A DNA stretch of 64,000 nucleotides, from positions 2,356,001 to 2,420,000 of the forward strand of contig NZ_JPOE01000002.1 of NCBI RefSeq assembly GCF_000733775.1. The letters run 5' to 3'. The notes beneath the pieces were generated by a model. The model was not told the origin of the DNA. It made no database searches and saw nothing but the letters and a program-made list of their open reading frames with translations. This DNA comes from Thiomonas sp. FB-Cd. GTDB lineage: Bacteria; Pseudomonadota; Gammaproteobacteria; Burkholderiales; Burkholderiaceae_C. The translations under genes and the position numbers were made by a program. Of the stretch, positions 19,773 to 28,795 are shown one piece after another. How positions within the stretch are numbered: position 1 is the stretch's first letter; each line of letters opens with the position of its first letter.

Positions 19773-22700
19773 GCGCCCACGCCTACACGGAAGACCAGCT
19801 CGTCGAGCAGCCCGCCATCGGGCTGTTTGCTGCGTTGGGCTGGCAGACGGTGTCGGCAATGGAAGAGACCTTCGGCGCTGGGGGCACGCTGGGGCGCGAA
19901 ACCAAGAGCGAAGTGGTGCTGACTCCTCGCCTGCGTGCGGCGCTGATGCGACTCAACGCGGCGCTGCCGCCAGAGGCGATCACTGCCGCCGTCGATGAGC
20001 TCGCGCGTGACCGCTCGGCGATGAGTCTGGAAGCGGCCAACCGCGAGGTCTATGGATTGCTCAAGGAAGGCATCAAGGTGTCGGTGCCCGACCACGACCA
20101 CGGCGGCCAGAAGACCGAACGCCTGCGCGTGGTCGACTGGGCGCAGCCGGACAACAACGACTTCCTGCTGGTCAGCCAGTTCAGCGTGGTCGGCAACCTC
20201 TATACCTGCCGGCCCGATCTGGTCGGCTTCGTCAATGGGTTGCCCTGGGTGGTGATCGAACTCAAGAAGCCCGGCGTGCCAGCGCGCGCCGCGTTCGACG
20301 AAAACCTGACCCACTACAAGCAGCAAATCCCGGCGCTGTTCTGGAGCAATGCGCTGCTCATCGCCAGTAACGGCACCGACAGCCGGGTCGGTTCCCTCAG
20401 CGCCGACTGGGAACGCTGGGTGGAGTGGAAACGGATCGAGCGCGAGGACGAACCTCGCCGCGTGTCGCTGGAAGTGATGCTGCGCGGCACCTGCGACCGC
20501 ACCCGCCTGCTCGATCTGGTGGAGAACTTCACCCTGTTTTCCGAACACAAGGCCGGGCTGGTCAAGATCCTCGGCCAGAACCACCAATACCTTGGCGTGA
20601 ATAACGCCATCGCCTCCATGCTTGAGGCCCGCAAGCTGGGTCACGGACGCGGCGGCGTGTTCTGGCAGACCCAGGGCAGCGGCAAGAGCTTCTCCATGGT
20701 GTTCTTCGCGCAGAAGGTGCTGCGCAAGCTGGCCGGGAACTGGACCTTCGTGGTCGTGACCGACCGCATGGAACTGGACGATCAGATCGCCAAGACGTTC
20801 AAGACGACGGGTGCGGTCAGCGAGGCCGAGGGTGACGCCTGCCATGCGGGCAGCGGTGCGCATCTGCGCGATTTGCTGCGTGGTAACCACCGCTATGTGT
20901 TCACCCTCATCCAGAAATTCCAGAGCCCGGAACTGCTGTGTGACCGCTCCGACGTGATCGTGCTGACCGACGAGGCCCACCGCAGCCAGTACGACACCCT
21001 GGCGCTGAATATGCGCTCCGCGCTGCCCAAGGCCATGTTCCTGGCCTTTACCGGCACGCCGCTGATCGCGGGCGAGGAGCGCACCAAGGAAGTCTTCGGC
21101 GATTACGTGTCGATCTACGACTTCCAGCAGTCCATTGAGGACGGTGCCACGGTGCCGCTGTTCTACGAGAACCGGACGCCGGAACTGCAACTGATCAACC
21201 CGGACCTGAACGACGACCTCTACCGACTGATCGAGGATGCCGCCCTAGACGACGACCAGCAGACGAAGCTGGAGGGCGTGCTCGGGCGGCAGTACCACCT
21301 GATCACCCGCGATGACCGGCTTGACACGGTGGCGAAGGACATTGTGCGGCACTTCCTGGGGCGGGGTTTCGTGGGCAAGGCGATGGTGGTGTCCATCGAC
21401 AAGGCCACGGCGCTGCGCATGTACGACAAGGTCCGGAAGTACTGGTCCGAGGAAACGGCGCGGGTGCAGAAGGAACTGGGCGAACTGGCCTATCGACCAG
21501 GTGGCGGCGAGATGACGCCGGAGCAGGCGCGACGCGATGCACGCAGGGCCGAACTGAAGCAGCGGCTGGAGGTGCTGACCACCACCGACATGGCGGTGAT
21601 CGTCTCACCCGGGCAGAACGAAATCCAGCAGATGCACAAGCTGGGCCTGGACATCGAGCCGCACCGCAAGCGCATGAATACCTCACAGCCGCCCCTGGAC
21701 GAGAAGTTCAAGGACACCGAGGACCCGCTGCGTCTGGTGTTCGTCTGCGCCATGTGGTTGACCGGATTCGACGCGCCGAGTTGCTCAACGGTGTATCTCG
21801 ATAAGCCGATGCGCAACCACACCCTGATGCAGACCATCGCCCGTGCGAACCGTGTGTTTCCGGGCAAGCACAGCGGCGTGATCGTCGATTACGCCAACGT
21901 CTTCGCCTCACTGGAGAAGGCACTGGCCATCTACGGGGCTGGCAAGGACGGCAAGAGCCCGGTGCAGGACAAGCAGCGCCTGGTGAAGGACCTACGCCAG
22001 GCGGTGGCCGACGCCACGGCGTTCTGCGCCGCCCATGGGGTGAATCTCGACGCCATCGAAGCGCTAGATGTCGGCAGCATGGAGCGCCTGCAGCGCATCC
22101 ATGACGGTATGAACGCGCTGATCTCGCCTGACCCTCTGCGCAGTGCCTTCTTCGGCCATGAGCGGCTGGTGAGCACGCTCTACCGAGCGGTCAAACCGGA
22201 TCCGGCGGCGTTGGAGTTCGCCGCCAGGGTTGCGGGACTCAGCACCCTGGCCGAAACGATTCGTGCCAAGCTGAATCCGAACCCGCCGGATATCACTGAG
22301 GTGATGGGGCAGATCGCAGGACTGCTCGACGCATCGATCATCGGCCACGATATTCGCGAGCAGGGGCCGACACCACTCGACCTCTCGAAGATCAACTTCG
22401 AGGCGCTGGCGCAGCGCTTCAAGCAATCAAAGCAAAAAAACACCGACATTGAAGTGCTCAAGGCGGCCATTCGCGCCAAGCTGGAGAAGATGATTCAGTT
22501 GAATCGCACACGTGCGGACTTCGCGGAGAAGTTCGAGGCGCTGATCGAAAGCTACAACGCAGGCAGCCGCAGCATTGAGGAACTGTTCGAGGAACTGGTG
22601 AAACTATCCAACAGCTTGAGCGTGGAGGAGGAGCGCCATGTGCGGGAGCACATGAGCGAGGAGGAATTGGTGATCTTTGACATCCTCACACGCCCGGCAC

Positions 22701-22957
22701 CCGAACTGAGCCCCGATGAACGCGCCGAGGTCAAGAAGGTGGCGAGAGACCTGCTGTCGAAGCTCAAAGGGCTGCTGGTGCTGAACTGGCGGCAGAAGCT
22801 CACGGCGCGCTCGCAACTCAAGCTGCTGATCGAGGACACCCTCGATACCGGCCTGCCGCGTGCCTATACGCCGCAGATCTACGAACAGAAATGCGCGGCC
22901 GTGTTCGAGCATGTGTATGAGAGCTACCCGGAGCGGGACGTCGGCGTGTACGCATGA
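19769..22957 (+). CDS. hsdR: Type I restriction endonuclease subunit
   Basis: A 1062-residue motor-nuclease. The N-terminal nuclease core is visible as PDLVGFVNGLPWVVIELKKPG. The helicase follows with Walker A QTQGSGKS, Walker B DEAH in VLTDEAHRSQYD, a TGTPL motif and motif VI QTIARANRVFPG. The C-terminal helical region (EELFEELVKLSNSL onward) mediates assembly. It cuts unmodified DNA after ATP-driven translocation. Last gene of hsdM-hsdS-DUF4268-hsdR, which looks complete and functional. Confidence 0.95.
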   Translation: MSAHAYTEDQLVEQPAIGLFAALGWQTVSAMEETFGAGGTLGRETKSEVVLTPRLRAALMRLNAALPPEAITAAVDELARDRSAMSLEAANREVYGLLKEGIKVSVPDHDHGGQKTERLRVVDWAQPDNNDFLLVSQFSVVGNLYTCRPDLVGFVNGLPWVVIELKKPGVPARAAFDENLTHYKQQIPALFWSNALLIASNGTDSRVGSLSADWERWVEWKRIEREDEPRRVSLEVMLRGTCDRTRLLDLVENFTLFSEHKAGLVKILGQNHQYLGVNNAIASMLEARKLGHGRGGVFWQTQGSGKSFSMVFFAQKVLRKLAGNWTFVVVTDRMELDDQIAKTFKTTGAVSEAEGDACHAGSGAHLRDLLRGNHRYVFTLIQKFQSPELLCDRSDVIVLTDEAHRSQYDTLALNMRSALPKAMFLAFTGTPLIAGEERTKEVFGDYVSIYDFQQSIEDGATVPLFYENRTPELQLINPDLNDDLYRLIEDAALDDDQQTKLEGVLGRQYHLITRDDRLDTVAKDIVRHFLGRGFVGKAMVVSIDKATALRMYDKVRKYWSEETARVQKELGELAYRPGGGEMTPEQARRDARRAELKQRLEVLTTTDMAVIVSPGQNEIQQMHKLGLDIEPHRKRMNTSQPPLDEKFKDTEDPLRLVFVCAMWLTGFDAPSCSTVYLDKPMRNHTLMQTIARANRVFPGKHSGVIVDYANVFASLEKALAIYGAGKDGKSPVQDKQRLVKDLRQAVADATAFCAAHGVNLDAIEALDVGSMERLQRIHDGMNALISPDPLRSAFFGHERLVSTLYRAVKPDPAALEFAARVAGLSTLAETIRAKLNPNPPDITEVMGQIAGLLDASIIGHDIREQGPTPLDLSKINFEALAQRFKQSKQKNTDIEVLKAAIRAKLEKMIQLNRTRADFAEKFEALIESYNAGSRSIEELFEELVKLSNSLSVEEERHVREHMSEEELVIFDILTRPAPELSPDERAEVKKVARDLLSKLKGLLVLNWRQKLTARSQLKLLIEDTLDTGLPRAYTPQIYEQKCAAVFEHVYESYPERDVGVYA

Positions 22958-23516
22958 AGCGCCGCGGGTAATGGACGAGGCCGCTTCGTCGTGAAAGCAG
23001 GGAATGTCACTTGAACCGATCTGGGTTCAGTGGAGGCCGGTTGGCTTGAGTCAGGCCGGGATGGGGACCGGGCTAGTCAGGGCGGTGGTGATCTCGGCGA
23101 CCGTTGCCCACACGATTGCTGCCGCCGGCATCGGCTGCGCCCAACGCCTCCTTTGGCGAGGACCAGCCACTCAAGACGTCTGGCTTAAGTCAAGATCAAC
23201 GCCCCAGTCGCTACGTAGCGCATCTTCCCACTCACCTTGCAGCTCGACCGAATGAGCCGTTGAGCGACAAGTTGCTGGAACGATCCGCGCAGGCAATGGA
23301 GCCGTGGTGCTGCCGAAGCGGATCCGGTCAACTCAGCGGTGCGTCCGAAACCTGCTCGATGAATGCGCCTGCGGCGAGGAGCTCGCGGGCGGCTTGGTAC
23401 TGACTGTGCATAGTGACCTCAACATCCGACATGGACGTCGTGGACAGCCTTTTTTATACGTGGACCGTCTTTCCTAAATGGAACAGCCTCCATGAAGTAC
23501 AAGCGCCACGATCACC
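22958..23516. other. Intergenic stretch after hsdR, no firm gene
   Basis: No gene is well supported. A 34-codon frame on the minus strand (23432 to 23328; contains YQAARELLAAGAFIEQVS) looks protein-like and may be a small protein or the remnant of one, but it has no recognisable homologue. The AT-rich right edge leads into transposon-end repeats. Confidence 0.4.
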
Positions 23517-23612
23517 TGTTTACGACTTTAATGACTTGTTTACGAGTTTAATGTCCTGTTTACAACTTTAATTGGTCAGAACACTTGTTTACGACTTTAA
23601 TTGGTCAGAACA
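23517..23612 (-). repeat. End of a second, older Tn7-like element (TnsB-like site array)
   Basis: Four copies of TGTTTACRACTTTAA or a one-base variant begin at 23517, 23537, 23557 and 23586. The last two are embedded in 29-bp direct repeats that include TTGGTCAGAACAC. Read inward from 23612 on the minus strand, the end begins TGTTCTGACCAATTAAAG. It thus starts with TGT like Tn7-family termini and abuts the CATGG shared with the next element. The motif differs from the sites of the 23618-58636 transposon, so it belongs to another element. Confidence 0.7.
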
Positions 23613-23617
23613 CATGG
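23613..23617 (+). repeat. Target-site duplication (left copy), CATGG
   Basis: Five bases CATGG directly before the TGT that begins the left transposon end. The identical pentamer follows the right end at 58637-58641. Five-base duplications are the Tn7-family hallmark. Confidence 0.88.
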
Positions 23618-23767
23618 TGTTCGCAACAAATAAAGTCGCATCCTAAAAAGACATCAAGTTATTGATTTTATTAGACTTTAACTTGCAGTCCAAATCGAAA
23701 AGTTCTATCCTGATTTGATCAACCGGCGCCGTGCATGCGCCAAACACACAAAATAAAGTCCTATCCT
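23618..23767 (+). repeat. Left end of the Tn7-like transposon
   Basis: Begins TGTTCGCAACAAATAAAG. TnsB-like sites (consensus AAATAAAGTCCTATCCT) occur at 23628-23644, 23695-23711 (diverged) and 23751-23767. Three sites spaced over 150 bp match the layout of Tn7L. The innermost site overlaps the stop codon of the tnsE-like gene. Confidence 0.88.
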
Positions 23768-25410
23768 GCGCCGGAAGAAACAGGCGCAACTTCCAGCCCA
23801 AGCCTGAGTAGCAGTTTCATCGCCCATAAAGCGGTTTGTCCTTCTGCATCAGCCTTGTTTCTCGGGGTCAGCATCTTGGGCATTCGCTCGCAAGCGCACA
23901 CTTTGGACAATTCTTGCTCAACCTCATGATCCCAGTGACCGCTGGCATCGACCAAGCCATCCAGAGATCGTTGGACCGAAGCCTCGACGACATCAAAAGT
24001 CGTGCGATGGCGGAAGCGCAAAGCAATCAGGGACAGTGCGACATCCCCAGTGCGCTCCACATCCAGCAGCACGATAGGCGGATACCCTGGCGGCATGATT
24101 GTTACCACCAGCCCCACTCGAGGCTTGCGGTTGGCCATCGAGAACACCCGCCCCGTCTTGAGATAACACAGTGACATCCCAAACTGGATCTGAGGCTTCC
24201 TTTGCGCCATTTTCTGTACCGTACCGGCCAGCGCACTCAGGTCGCCAGCACAATCCCAACTGGCTGGCTTGAGCAGCTTGAACTCAAGCGGCGGCAACGT
24301 TGCACTGAGTCTCTGATCGCCCGAGCTGACTTTGATGGTTTTACGAACCTCAACCATCGGCCCCGTGGTGGACACGGGTTCCGTTGCCCAGTTGCCGCCC
24401 GGCCTGTCCAGCTTGATCAGTAATTTTTCAACTGTGATGCTACGGTCGAACTCAGATTGCTTGGAATAGATATCCGTCGCTTTTTCGCCGTGCGTCTTGG
24501 CTCCGTCTTGCCCATCGTCCAGTTCATAGTCGTAGACGAAGTGCTCCCTAGATACATCATCACCATTGGTGTCTGCCCCTGGCTTTCTTTCTGCGTTTTC
24601 TTTGCTGCGGATGACCTCCTTCATGGAGGGGTGCCCGTAATACAACTCGTCGCAAGGATGGTGCTTGCCAGTCAGATGCAGGAGTTCGAGCACCAACCAT
24701 TGGTTGCCCTGCTGAACGCCTCGGAATTTCCATACTGAATTTCTCAGTTGTGGCGGGGTGAAGGACACATACTCCTTGCCGATGGATTGGAGGCAGACAC
24801 GATCCCAAGCGCGCCGCGCACCTGGATCGAGTGCGATCCACGCAAATTCCTGTGCGAACTGATGCGACAGGCACCTCTTGGGTAGCTTTGACGTGAAGCG
24901 CAACGTCAGCACACGTTGATAGCCAGGAGCTTCGGGGTGGAAAAGCAGATTCAATGCACCGGGGCGAACGATGGCATGCGCCAGTGTGCTGTTGTGCAAG
25001 AAAAGGAAGCGAACCAGTTCAATGGTAGGAATCAGCACATCCCCTTGCGCTGTGCTGTACCGGAGCAGGCGCTGAATGCCACTGCCCCTGCGGTCGAAAG
25101 AATAGAGACCTGCTGGTATATCAGCCGAGGTGATTTCTTCGCATTCCGACGTATCCGAAATCGTCGCTTGCCCAATCAACCCACGCGCTGGCAAGGACTG
25201 TCGTTCACCCCGCGCGAAAACATGCCCAAGCGACAAAATTGGAAGCAATCCTATCGGCAACTCGACCTTGCTGTACTGACCCGACTCGACCCCCCGCATG
25301 GCAGCCCGGACGAACCAACCGCTCTCCTTCTCGACTAGGCCTGCAAGCCAATACATCTCGACATGTTCAGGGCCGAGGTTGGTAAGCTGCCTGATCAATA
25401 AACGGCTCAT
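23761..25410 (-). CDS. tnsE: TnsE-like transposition protein
   Basis: 549 residues, close to the 538 of Tn7 TnsE and last in a tnsABCDE-ordered operon. In Tn7, TnsE directs insertion into plasmids and lagging-strand replication structures. I see no catalytic motif, as expected for TnsE. Features include IELVRFLFLHNSTLAHAI around residue 130, a charged central linker and a conserved-looking C-terminal domain (LLDVERTGDVALSLIALRF). The start overlaps the tnsD stop by four bases. The TAG stop falls inside the inner left-end TnsB-like site. Assignment rests on length, order and partial resemblance. Confidence 0.75.
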   Translation of the reverse strand: MSRLLIRQLTNLGPEHVEMYWLAGLVEKESGWFVRAAMRGVESGQYSKVELPIGLLPILSLGHVFARGERQSLPARGLIGQATISDTSECEEITSADIPAGLYSFDRRGSGIQRLLRYSTAQGDVLIPTIELVRFLFLHNSTLAHAIVRPGALNLLFHPEAPGYQRVLTLRFTSKLPKRCLSHQFAQEFAWIALDPGARRAWDRVCLQSIGKEYVSFTPPQLRNSVWKFRGVQQGNQWLVLELLHLTGKHHPCDELYYGHPSMKEVIRSKENAERKPGADTNGDDVSREHFVYDYELDDGQDGAKTHGEKATDIYSKQSEFDRSITVEKLLIKLDRPGGNWATEPVSTTGPMVEVRKTIKVSSGDQRLSATLPPLEFKLLKPASWDCAGDLSALAGTVQKMAQRKPQIQFGMSLCYLKTGRVFSMANRKPRVGLVVTIMPPGYPPIVLLDVERTGDVALSLIALRFRHRTTFDVVEASVQRSLDGLVDASGHWDHEVEQELSKVCACERMPKMLTPRNKADAEGQTALWAMKLLLRLGLEVAPVSSGAG

Positions 25411-27158
25411 GCTGCAATGCGCATCATGATGGGGGCCTCATCAAGTATTGCGTGAATTCGCGCCAAGTTGTTTGAGCGTAGACCGGCTTTTCGCATGATT
25501 TGCCACGCCTTGACGGGAGCGCCACACAACTCCAATTCGGCGATCGCCCAGTGAATGCGGCGAAGCTGGAATTGCTCTACCGTTTCCACTGCTTGATCCA
25601 AGAACTCCATCGTCAACGGCATGTGATGCCGACGCTTGAGTAGCCAGTCGCGCCGGTTGGCCCGACGCTCGAGTTCGGCAACAGTGATACGCACAGGCGG
25701 CCTCTCTTGACAAACAATGTCGACCCATGCACTGAGCTTCGTGACCCAGTCACGATCGATCTCCGGCCACGCACGACGAGTCCGGCGTGCCACGTCGCGA
25801 GTCACCGGCACTGCTGGGCTGGCTTGAGCCAAAGATGCTGCGGAGTCGGCAACTGATTCCGGCGATACCAGCACCTTTTCAATATGCGGCAACGGCTTCC
25901 ATGGGATTGCGATGCCCAACTCACCCGCCAAACGCACCACAGTTTTCGGATCGAGTTGTAGAAATCGACCGACCTCGCGCAGCCCTTTCCCAGCGATCAC
26001 GAGTTGACGCAATGCAGGTTCCAGAAGTGGCCCGTATTGGAGAAAACGTGGTGCCCCAAGTGCGCCCGTCTTCGATTGAAGGCAGCGGGTGTAAACATAG
26101 CCACAACCACAGGAGAACACACCAACCCTGTTACCGTGGTTCCAATGCTGGGTGAAACTCTTGATCGGTGCCGATGAGCGGTGGTTTGCCAATGGGTTGA
26201 TACAGGGCCACGGTCCGGCACCGAATACAGAATCGAGCCGCTCCCTTTGTGCCAGGAAATCCTGAACCAGAATGTGATGCAAAGGATGATGGGCTTTGCG
26301 ATGTTTGCGCACCATTGATGCCAACCAATCGCCTGCGAAAGCGCCGTCGTCCATCACTGCGGGCAGCAGATCCAAAGCGCCGCCAAAGAAATTGCGGAAA
26401 TCCCTGTCAAAGCGATGCTGGTTCATCGTCACATCCGACTTGGACAACCCGATTTCAAGCATGTGACTGCGATAAAACCCAGTCCACTGCCACAAGGTGC
26501 GCCCGTCTGGTGGGCTACACAATAAATCGGCGCTTCTCCGAGCTACACGTTGCAGGTGCGCCAAACTTACATGCTCCATCAAGGGGGCGACTGATCGAGC
26601 ATGTGATGGGCAGTTATCTGGTGTTGCCGCAACGAACTCGTGTCGGCTAACTTTCGCTAGGCGGACTGTGCTTCCTTGTAGAGGGCACCCGTGTTCTGGG
26701 CAGACGAGGACGCCGGGTAGTTGGTGATCACGGCGCCACCAAAGCTCTCCATAAAGCGCCTTCATCTCCCATGCGCATGTCGGACAGAAGCGCAGTTGCT
26801 GGACCCGCCCAATACGAAAGGCAGATAGTCCGAGGCGAACATGTAGTCCATCAATGGCACCTTGCCCCATTGCTCGGCGAACTTTCTCTTGCAGTGCGGG
26901 CGGTTCGAATGCCGTGAGGTAGGGATAGAGCGTGAGCGTGTCGATGACGCGATCCACGTTCAACGCCCGATCTGGAGGAATTCGATCGGCCAACGCCTGA
27001 AGATGCCCTGGCAAGTCAAAAGTGGCGATGACTTTTCGGTTGCCAAACAGCGCATCTAGGGTATGCATTGGACTTGGCGCACCGACATGACGGTGGTAGC
27101 GAGCAAGCACGCTGTACAGGAGTTCACCAGGATAGACCGTCGGAAAATACGTGAGCAT
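25407..27158 (-). CDS. tnsD: TnsD/TniQ target-selection protein
   Basis: 583 residues. The N-terminal TniQ domain starts YFPTVYPGELLYSVLARYHRH and carries the zinc-finger pair FCPTCAWEM and VCPEHGCPL. The C-terminal half has helix-turn-helix-like segments (GLREVGRFLQLDPKTVVRLA), as in TnsD, which binds the 3' end of glmS and recruits TnsC. Insertion of this transposon 25 bp past glmS is direct support for TnsD function. It starts 11 bases after the tnsC stop and overlaps tnsE by four bases. Confidence 0.92.
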   Translation of the reverse strand: MLTYFPTVYPGELLYSVLARYHRHVGAPSPMHTLDALFGNRKVIATFDLPGHLQALADRIPPDRALNVDRVIDTLTLYPYLTAFEPPALQEKVRRAMGQGAIDGLHVRLGLSAFRIGRVQQLRFCPTCAWEMKALYGELWWRRDHQLPGVLVCPEHGCPLQGSTVRLAKVSRHEFVAATPDNCPSHARSVAPLMEHVSLAHLQRVARRSADLLCSPPDGRTLWQWTGFYRSHMLEIGLSKSDVTMNQHRFDRDFRNFFGGALDLLPAVMDDGAFAGDWLASMVRKHRKAHHPLHHILVQDFLAQRERLDSVFGAGPWPCINPLANHRSSAPIKSFTQHWNHGNRVGVFSCGCGYVYTRCLQSKTGALGAPRFLQYGPLLEPALRQLVIAGKGLREVGRFLQLDPKTVVRLAGELGIAIPWKPLPHIEKVLVSPESVADSAASLAQASPAVPVTRDVARRTRRAWPEIDRDWVTKLSAWVDIVCQERPPVRITVAELERRANRRDWLLKRRHHMPLTMEFLDQAVETVEQFQLRRIHWAIAELELCGAPVKAWQIMRKAGLRSNNLARIHAILDEAPIMMRIAA

Positions 27159-27169
27159 CTACGCCACCG

Positions 27170-28795
27170 TCACGCCGCAAGATCAAGCAATGGCGGTTTC
27201 ACAAAACCAGCGGCCAGCAGCGCTTCATAGCCGGACTGACCGGCCTGCTTGCCAAGCGTCACGATGTGACGCAAGTCCTGTGCGGGCGTTGCCGAGGCCT
27301 TTGGTGGCTTGCGCGCCTGGGGCTTGCGCACCTGCACCAGGCGCTTCGCCAACCGCTCCGTGATCGCTGCCATCAGCAAAAGCGGATCGGCTGATGGATT
27401 CAGGCCGCTCGCTTCATTGATCAACACGTCCACCACATCGTCGGCGACGCCGAGTGATCTCAGGGCCGCACGAGTCGTGTCAATGCCGTCATCTTGCATT
27501 AGTACGCTCGCGGGCTCTACGACAGCAGGCGATAGCACCACGTCAGGCAACTGTGTCTTGAGCGCCGAAGCCAACACTTGATCCACATGAGCGTGCAGGG
27601 GCAGTAAGTCGTCGTATTTCAGTAATGCTTTTTTGTCATTCGAGCGAAGCGCATCCAGCATCGGTCGAACCACCTGGAAGTCTTCTCGGGCGACCTTGCG
27701 AAGTAATTCGACAGTCAATCTTTCTGGCCCGCGCCGAACCTCACCAATGCCGATCACACGCAACTGCGCCAGCATGAAAAGCTTGACGACGATGTCCATG
27801 ATGCCCTGGCTCTCGTCATAGAGAGCCTCACGGATCTCAGGGTTTATCTCCGTCGGCTCACATGTCCATTGATACTGCCAGAGCTGGTCAATGAAGTAGT
27901 CCCAAGCCTTGCCCTTGGGCATGCGATCCCAGACCAGTGAGCCCAGTCCACTGGCACGCCGGGCCTGACGGAAGTTCTCCTGTAACAGCGGGATCGCACT
28001 GAGCGTGCCAATCAAGATCACCGGAACGCCGATGGTGTTTACGAGCGTGACAAGAAAATTCAGCAATGCATCGGGACCGATCTTGGTCTTGTTCAGATGT
28101 TGAATTTCGTCGATGACCAGCACGCCCAAGGCGTGGAGGTTGGCGACGTGCGCCATATGCACCATCATCTCGTCCACGCTGGCACGACGGCTGCCGTACC
28201 AGTTGAAGTAGTTGGTACCAACTAATCGATCGACCGCCGAGAAGAAGTTGATACAGAGCTGCTTGGGAGACCCCTGGTGTGGGCAGTCCAGTTTCAGCCA
28301 TGTGATTTGCACCAGACTAAAGGGGGCTGTGTGCTGGAAGCATTGCGGGTACTGGTGCAGGACTTTCTCGATAGCCTTGGACTTGCCGATGCCGGAGCAG
28401 CCGACCAGCGCGAAGCTGGTGGCAGTGTTCTCCACCGGCTGACGAGTCGGGATGGTCAGTGACTTCGCCTCGATCCGCTCGGCACCGCTTTGCAAATGCC
28501 GGATGTAGTCGTGGGTGAGTGGGTTGCGACCAACATAGCCTTGGCGTAGCAGCATGCCGAAGCGATCGGCCAACTGGATCTGGCGTTCCAATGGCTCGAA
28601 GTACCGCCCCAACCGCATGATGCAGTGCTTGCGCAGACTGGCTGCGTAGCCTCTCTCCCGCACATGAAATTCCGGCCTCGCCGCGAGGGCGTCAAGCAAC
28701 TGCCGCTGCGACCCCAATGGCGGCAGGCGTGCGATAAAGGGATTGCCTTCGTACTCGGGCAACGAAGATGTCGGCGTTTCAGGGCTTGTCATCAT
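27170..28795 (-). CDS. tnsC: TnsC AAA+ ATPase transposition regulator
   Basis: 541 residues from the ATG at 28795 (MMTSPETPTSS), which overlaps the 3' end of tnsB; a longer upstream frame to 29017 only repeats tnsB sequence. Walker A is GCSGIGKSKAIEKV near residue 140 and Walker B is VLVIDEIQHLNKT. Sensor-like GTLSAIPLL follows. Length is near Tn7 TnsC (555). It links the TnsD- or TnsE-selected target to the TnsA/TnsB transposase and carries target immunity in Tn7. Confidence 0.93.
   Translation of the reverse strand: MMTSPETPTSSLPEYEGNPFIARLPPLGSQRQLLDALAARPEFHVRERGYAASLRKHCIMRLGRYFEPLERQIQLADRFGMLLRQGYVGRNPLTHDYIRHLQSGAERIEAKSLTIPTRQPVENTATSFALVGCSGIGKSKAIEKVLHQYPQCFQHTAPFSLVQITWLKLDCPHQGSPKQLCINFFSAVDRLVGTNYFNWYGSRRASVDEMMVHMAHVANLHALGVLVIDEIQHLNKTKIGPDALLNFLVTLVNTIGVPVILIGTLSAIPLLQENFRQARRASGLGSLVWDRMPKGKAWDYFIDQLWQYQWTCEPTEINPEIREALYDESQGIMDIVVKLFMLAQLRVIGIGEVRRGPERLTVELLRKVAREDFQVVRPMLDALRSNDKKALLKYDDLLPLHAHVDQVLASALKTQLPDVVLSPAVVEPASVLMQDDGIDTTRAALRSLGVADDVVDVLINEASGLNPSADPLLLMAAITERLAKRLVQVRKPQARKPPKASATPAQDLRHIVTLGKQAGQSGYEALLAAGFVKPPLLDLAA

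Noticed and set aside
23517..23614. Short regularly spaced repeats suggesting a CRISPR array
   Set aside because: Spacing of 20-29 bp leaves no room for spacers, the motif ends in a transposon-type ACA terminus, and there is no cas gene in the window.
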